Below, one piece after another: positions 51,228-54,167 of a stretch of DNA of 54,167 bases. Location: NCBI GenBank assembly GCA_029777945.1, contig JAKORG010000037.1:1-54167 (forward strand). Direction: 5' to 3'. The number at the start of each line of letters is the position of its first letter. The stretch's first letter is position 1. This stretch comes from Deltaproteobacteria bacterium (GTDB taxonomy: Bacteria > Desulfobacterota > Syntrophorhabdia > Syntrophorhabdales > Syntrophorhabdaceae). The translations under genes were made by a program, and so were the position numbers. Below the pieces are notes generated by a model that saw only the letters and a list, made by a program, of their open reading frames with translations, was not told the origin of the DNA and did not search any database.

Positions 51228-52406
51228 ATGATAGAATATAACATGCTTATCGTTGTTAGTGACCTCCACTTCACTGATAGAACGGCTACAAACAACCTTT
51301 CACCCAGGGCATTTAAACATTTTTTAGATTTTATAAAAAGGGGTATGCGTAAAAATACAGAGGAAATTATCATTGTCTTTGCAGGAGATACATTTGACCT
51401 ATTAAGAACAGACTACTGGATGACTGTGGAAGATAAAGAAAAGCCCTGGGGCATGGATATGGGTTACGAAGATAGAAAATATAAACATATAAAAAATATT
51501 TTTGAAAAGACCTTAGAGGCCAATGCAGAAAGCCTTGAGATATTAAACAAGGCAAATGAATTTTTCTCACCCATTCCTGTAAAGTGGGTAACAATCCTCG
51601 GAAACCACGACAGGATGATTGGTAATTATAATGAACTAATACTAACCTTGTCCCATATTTTTGAGGATAATCAAATAGAAAAAGAAGGATACAAAAACGA
51701 ACATTACGGGGTCACAATAAGACATGGCCATGAATACGATGAATATAATTTTGAACCACAGATGATACCCATAGGCGATATAAATACTGTAGAGCTTTTT
51801 GTAAGGCTACCTTACGAGATAAAAAGGAAATTCCCTGAATTGGAAGATGAATTAAAATCCATAGAAGACATAAGACCTCAATGGAGAATCTTTGATTATC
51901 TGTTGGCTACATATCAAGAAAAGGATATCAGAACACACATCGAAAAGGTTGTAGATGAGGTTATTGACCGTTTTTTTAATATCCCTTATGTTAAGCACTG
52001 GATAAAACACCACGACACCCTTCAGCCCTTTGACATAGCGGATAAACTCAAATATATGCTCCATATATCGAAAATCATATCTATCCGTTGGGCTGAAAGG
52101 TTTTTAAAACTCTTTTCCTATTTTGAAATAAACGAACCAAAATACGAAGAAATGGCAGGTTCTTTTGATACACTATACACTGTTTTTGGCCATACGCATA
52201 ATGAAAAGATATCCTTTATCTCAATAAAAGACGGACTTCATCATTATTATATAAACACAGGCACATGGAGGGAAAGAATCATAGCCTCAAAGTCAGGCCT
52301 ATTTTCACGGTATAAATCCATGACCTATGCCGTATTTTATAAAATAGATGAAAGAAACACCGATTTTCCTTCCTTTGAACTATGGAATGGTGCACTCAGG
52401 GAGTAA
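51228..52406 (+). CDS. Metallophosphoesterase, large calcineurin-like
   Basis: A 392-residue protein with the full metallophosphoesterase set: VVSDLHFTDRT, IVFAGDTFDLLRTDYW, VTILGNHDRMIG, IRHGHEYDEYNFEP and VFGHTHNEKI. A helical insert of about 150 residues between the fourth and fifth motifs includes EDIRPQWRIFDYLLATYQ. Substrate unknown; similar proteins are annotated only as phosphoesterases. Starts at 51228 or 51243 (MLIVVSDLHF) are both possible because neither has a clear ribosome-binding site. The AEC transporter gene follows after 32 bp. Confidence 0.88.
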   Translation: MIEYNMLIVVSDLHFTDRTATNNLSPRAFKHFLDFIKRGMRKNTEEIIIVFAGDTFDLLRTDYWMTVEDKEKPWGMDMGYEDRKYKHIKNIFEKTLEANAESLEILNKANEFFSPIPVKWVTILGNHDRMIGNYNELILTLSHIFEDNQIEKEGYKNEHYGVTIRHGHEYDEYNFEPQMIPIGDINTVELFVRLPYEIKRKFPELEDELKSIEDIRPQWRIFDYLLATYQEKDIRTHIEKVVDEVIDRFFNIPYVKHWIKHHDTLQPFDIADKLKYMLHISKIISIRWAERFLKLFSYFEINEPKYEEMAGSFDTLYTVFGHTHNEKISFISIKDGLHHYYINTGTWRERIIASKSGLFSRYKSMTYAVFYKIDERNTDFPSFELWNGALRE

Positions 52407-52438
52407 ATAACATTTAGAAAAAAGGGGGCAAAGATAGC

Positions 52439-53350
52439 ATGGCAATAATAGAGACAATAGTTCCCATATTTCTCATAATCATTTTCGGCTACACCATTCA
52501 CAAGAAAGGTATCATAAACGACAGATTCATTTCAGAGGCAAACAGGTTTGTGTATTTATTTCCATTGCCCCTCCTCATATTCACAGGCATAATAAAATCG
52601 GATATAAAGTCTTTATTTTTTTCCCATATACTTGCAGTCATTATACCTACCTTTGCCTTGATGGTATTATCTTTCTTTATAGGATATGGCCTTAAATTAA
52701 AATCAGGCACACTGGGAACTTTTATCCAGACAACATTTCACGGAAACGTTTCTTACATAGGTCTTGCAGTGCTTTTTTATCTTCTCGGTGAGAATGGATT
52801 GAAACAGGGAAGCATTCTGATAGGCATAATGATTCTTTTAAACAATGGTATGGCAATTGCGATTCTTTCTTTATTTTCCCATCACGAAAAAAATATGGCA
52901 AAGTCCATTATATCCATAATAAAAACGCCTGTTATCATCGCCACATTTCTCGGTTTGATCTTTATTTATGCGGGGATACCTATTCCCAACTTTCTTTTCA
53001 AGGCAATGGTTATCCTCTCTAATATTGCTCTTCCCATGGCACTAATCATGATAGGTGCTTCCATAGGTGCTAAAAACATAAAAAAGACATTTAAGTATTC
53101 CTTAAGCTCTGCCCTGTTAAAGCTAATTGTATTGCCCGGTTTTGCTGCCTTTTATTTTAGAATGCTCAACATTGCCTTCAAAGATATATTGTATGTTTTT
53201 ATTTTGCTTGCAACGCCTACTGCTACAACTTCCTATATAATGGCATACGAGATAGGCGGGGATCCAGAACTTGCATCCAATGCCGTGGCATTATCGACTA
53301 TTCTGTCACCCTTTGCCTTTATCTTCTGGGCCAATATCGCCATGTTATAA
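52439..53350 (+). CDS. AEC-family permease (auxin efflux carrier type)
   Basis: A 303-residue inner-membrane protein with about ten hydrophobic segments. FLIIIFGYTIHKKGIINDRFISEANRF near the N-terminus and the central ALPMALIMIGASIGAK are AEC signatures. The C-terminal TPTATTSYIMAYEIGGDPELASN is also conserved. Bacterial members are often carriers of malate, lactate or other organic acids, but the substrate here is unknown. AAGGGGGCAAAG gives a good ribosome-binding site. A bidirectional terminator follows the stop. Confidence 0.93.
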   Translation: MAIIETIVPIFLIIIFGYTIHKKGIINDRFISEANRFVYLFPLPLLIFTGIIKSDIKSLFFSHILAVIIPTFALMVLSFFIGYGLKLKSGTLGTFIQTTFHGNVSYIGLAVLFYLLGENGLKQGSILIGIMILLNNGMAIAILSLFSHHEKNMAKSIISIIKTPVIIATFLGLIFIYAGIPIPNFLFKAMVILSNIALPMALIMIGASIGAKNIKKTFKYSLSSALLKLIVLPGFAAFYFRMLNIAFKDILYVFILLATPTATTSYIMAYEIGGDPELASNAVALSTILSPFAFIFWANIAML

Positions 53351-53361
53351 TGCTAAAAATT

Positions 53362-53388
53362 AAAAAGGCGGGTTAAACCCGCCTTTTT
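53362..53388. terminator. Bidirectional rho-independent terminator
   Basis: AAAAAGGCGGGT, loop TAA, ACCCGCCTTTTT: a perfect stem with U-runs on both strands between the convergent AEC permease and GltA-like genes. Confidence 0.92.

Positions 53389-54167
<779 letters not shown>

Noticed and set aside
52735-52755. GAAACGTTTC inside the AEC permease gene as a third hairpin element
   Set aside because: It is a single palindrome in coding sequence without the tandem partner or flanks, so it is probably chance.

Overview
The window reads as AT-rich chromosomal DNA from a diderm, probably anaerobic bacterium. LptD, an LpxH-like hydrolase and LspA indicate an outer membrane with LPS and lipoproteins. 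GlcD/GlcF, an AMP-binding CoA ligase, a GltA-like flavoprotein and YqeC fit an anaerobic lifestyle. The order tmk-holB-ricT-metG and the linkage accD-folC are common in Desulfobacterota and relatives. The phylum is an inference; no rRNA gene is present to settle it.

Positions 1-16700 hold a nearly complete type III-A CRISPR-Cas locus, all on the minus strand. In transcription order it runs: a CARF protein (NE0113-like), a DUF2130 gene, an inserted four-helix-bundle unit, cas10/csm1-csm2-csm3-csm4-csm5, card1/can2 (CARF + PD-(D/E)xK nuclease), csx2 (CARF + HEPN), a csx3-like gene, a lipoprotein, cas2-cas1-cas1-cas2, cas6, a small unknown cysteine-containing ORF, an AT-rich leader and a CRISPR array that runs off the left edge. 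Cas10 keeps both its HD and GGDD motifs. The locus should therefore make cyclic oligoadenylate, drive at least two CARF nucleases, and remove the signal with Csx3 and possibly the NE0113-like protein. The adaptation module is odd: there are two cas1 and two cas2 genes, and one Cas1 has lost the catalytic His and the second acidic residue of its active site.

The most novel-looking signal lies at 13.5-17.3 kb. Two four-helix-bundle (23S-IVS/S23-type) genes, one intact and one truncated, are each flanked by inverted copies of short tandem repeats. The intact unit has a 7-bp repeat period and a hairpin core; the degenerate unit has a 9-bp period. The repeats supply the ribosome-binding site of the intact gene and the stop codon of the neighbouring DUF2130 gene. 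This looks like a small mobile or REP-like unit. A near-identical hairpin-forming repeat also occurs at two sites, 4.72 kb and 15.40 kb.

From 17.4 to 54.2 kb the region is mostly housekeeping. It contains an EF-hand-like protein; an envelope block (lpxH-like, rfbB, rfbC-like, rfbA, lptD); folC-accD; a plus-strand block (alpha/beta hydrolase, ileS, lspA, a small ORF, a UDPGP-type pyrophosphorylase); pyk; DUF721-metG-ricT-holB-tmk-efp-peptidase; yqeC; a lipoprotein-folE2-queD group; an isolated rplC with its own promoter; an MFS transporter; a histidine kinase-V4R-suhB group; an aminotransferase-like gene lacking the PLP lysine; CoA ligase-glcF-glcD; a metallophosphoesterase; an AEC transporter; and a gltA-like gene cut by the right edge. 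No tRNA, rRNA, prophage or classical insertion sequence was recognised.
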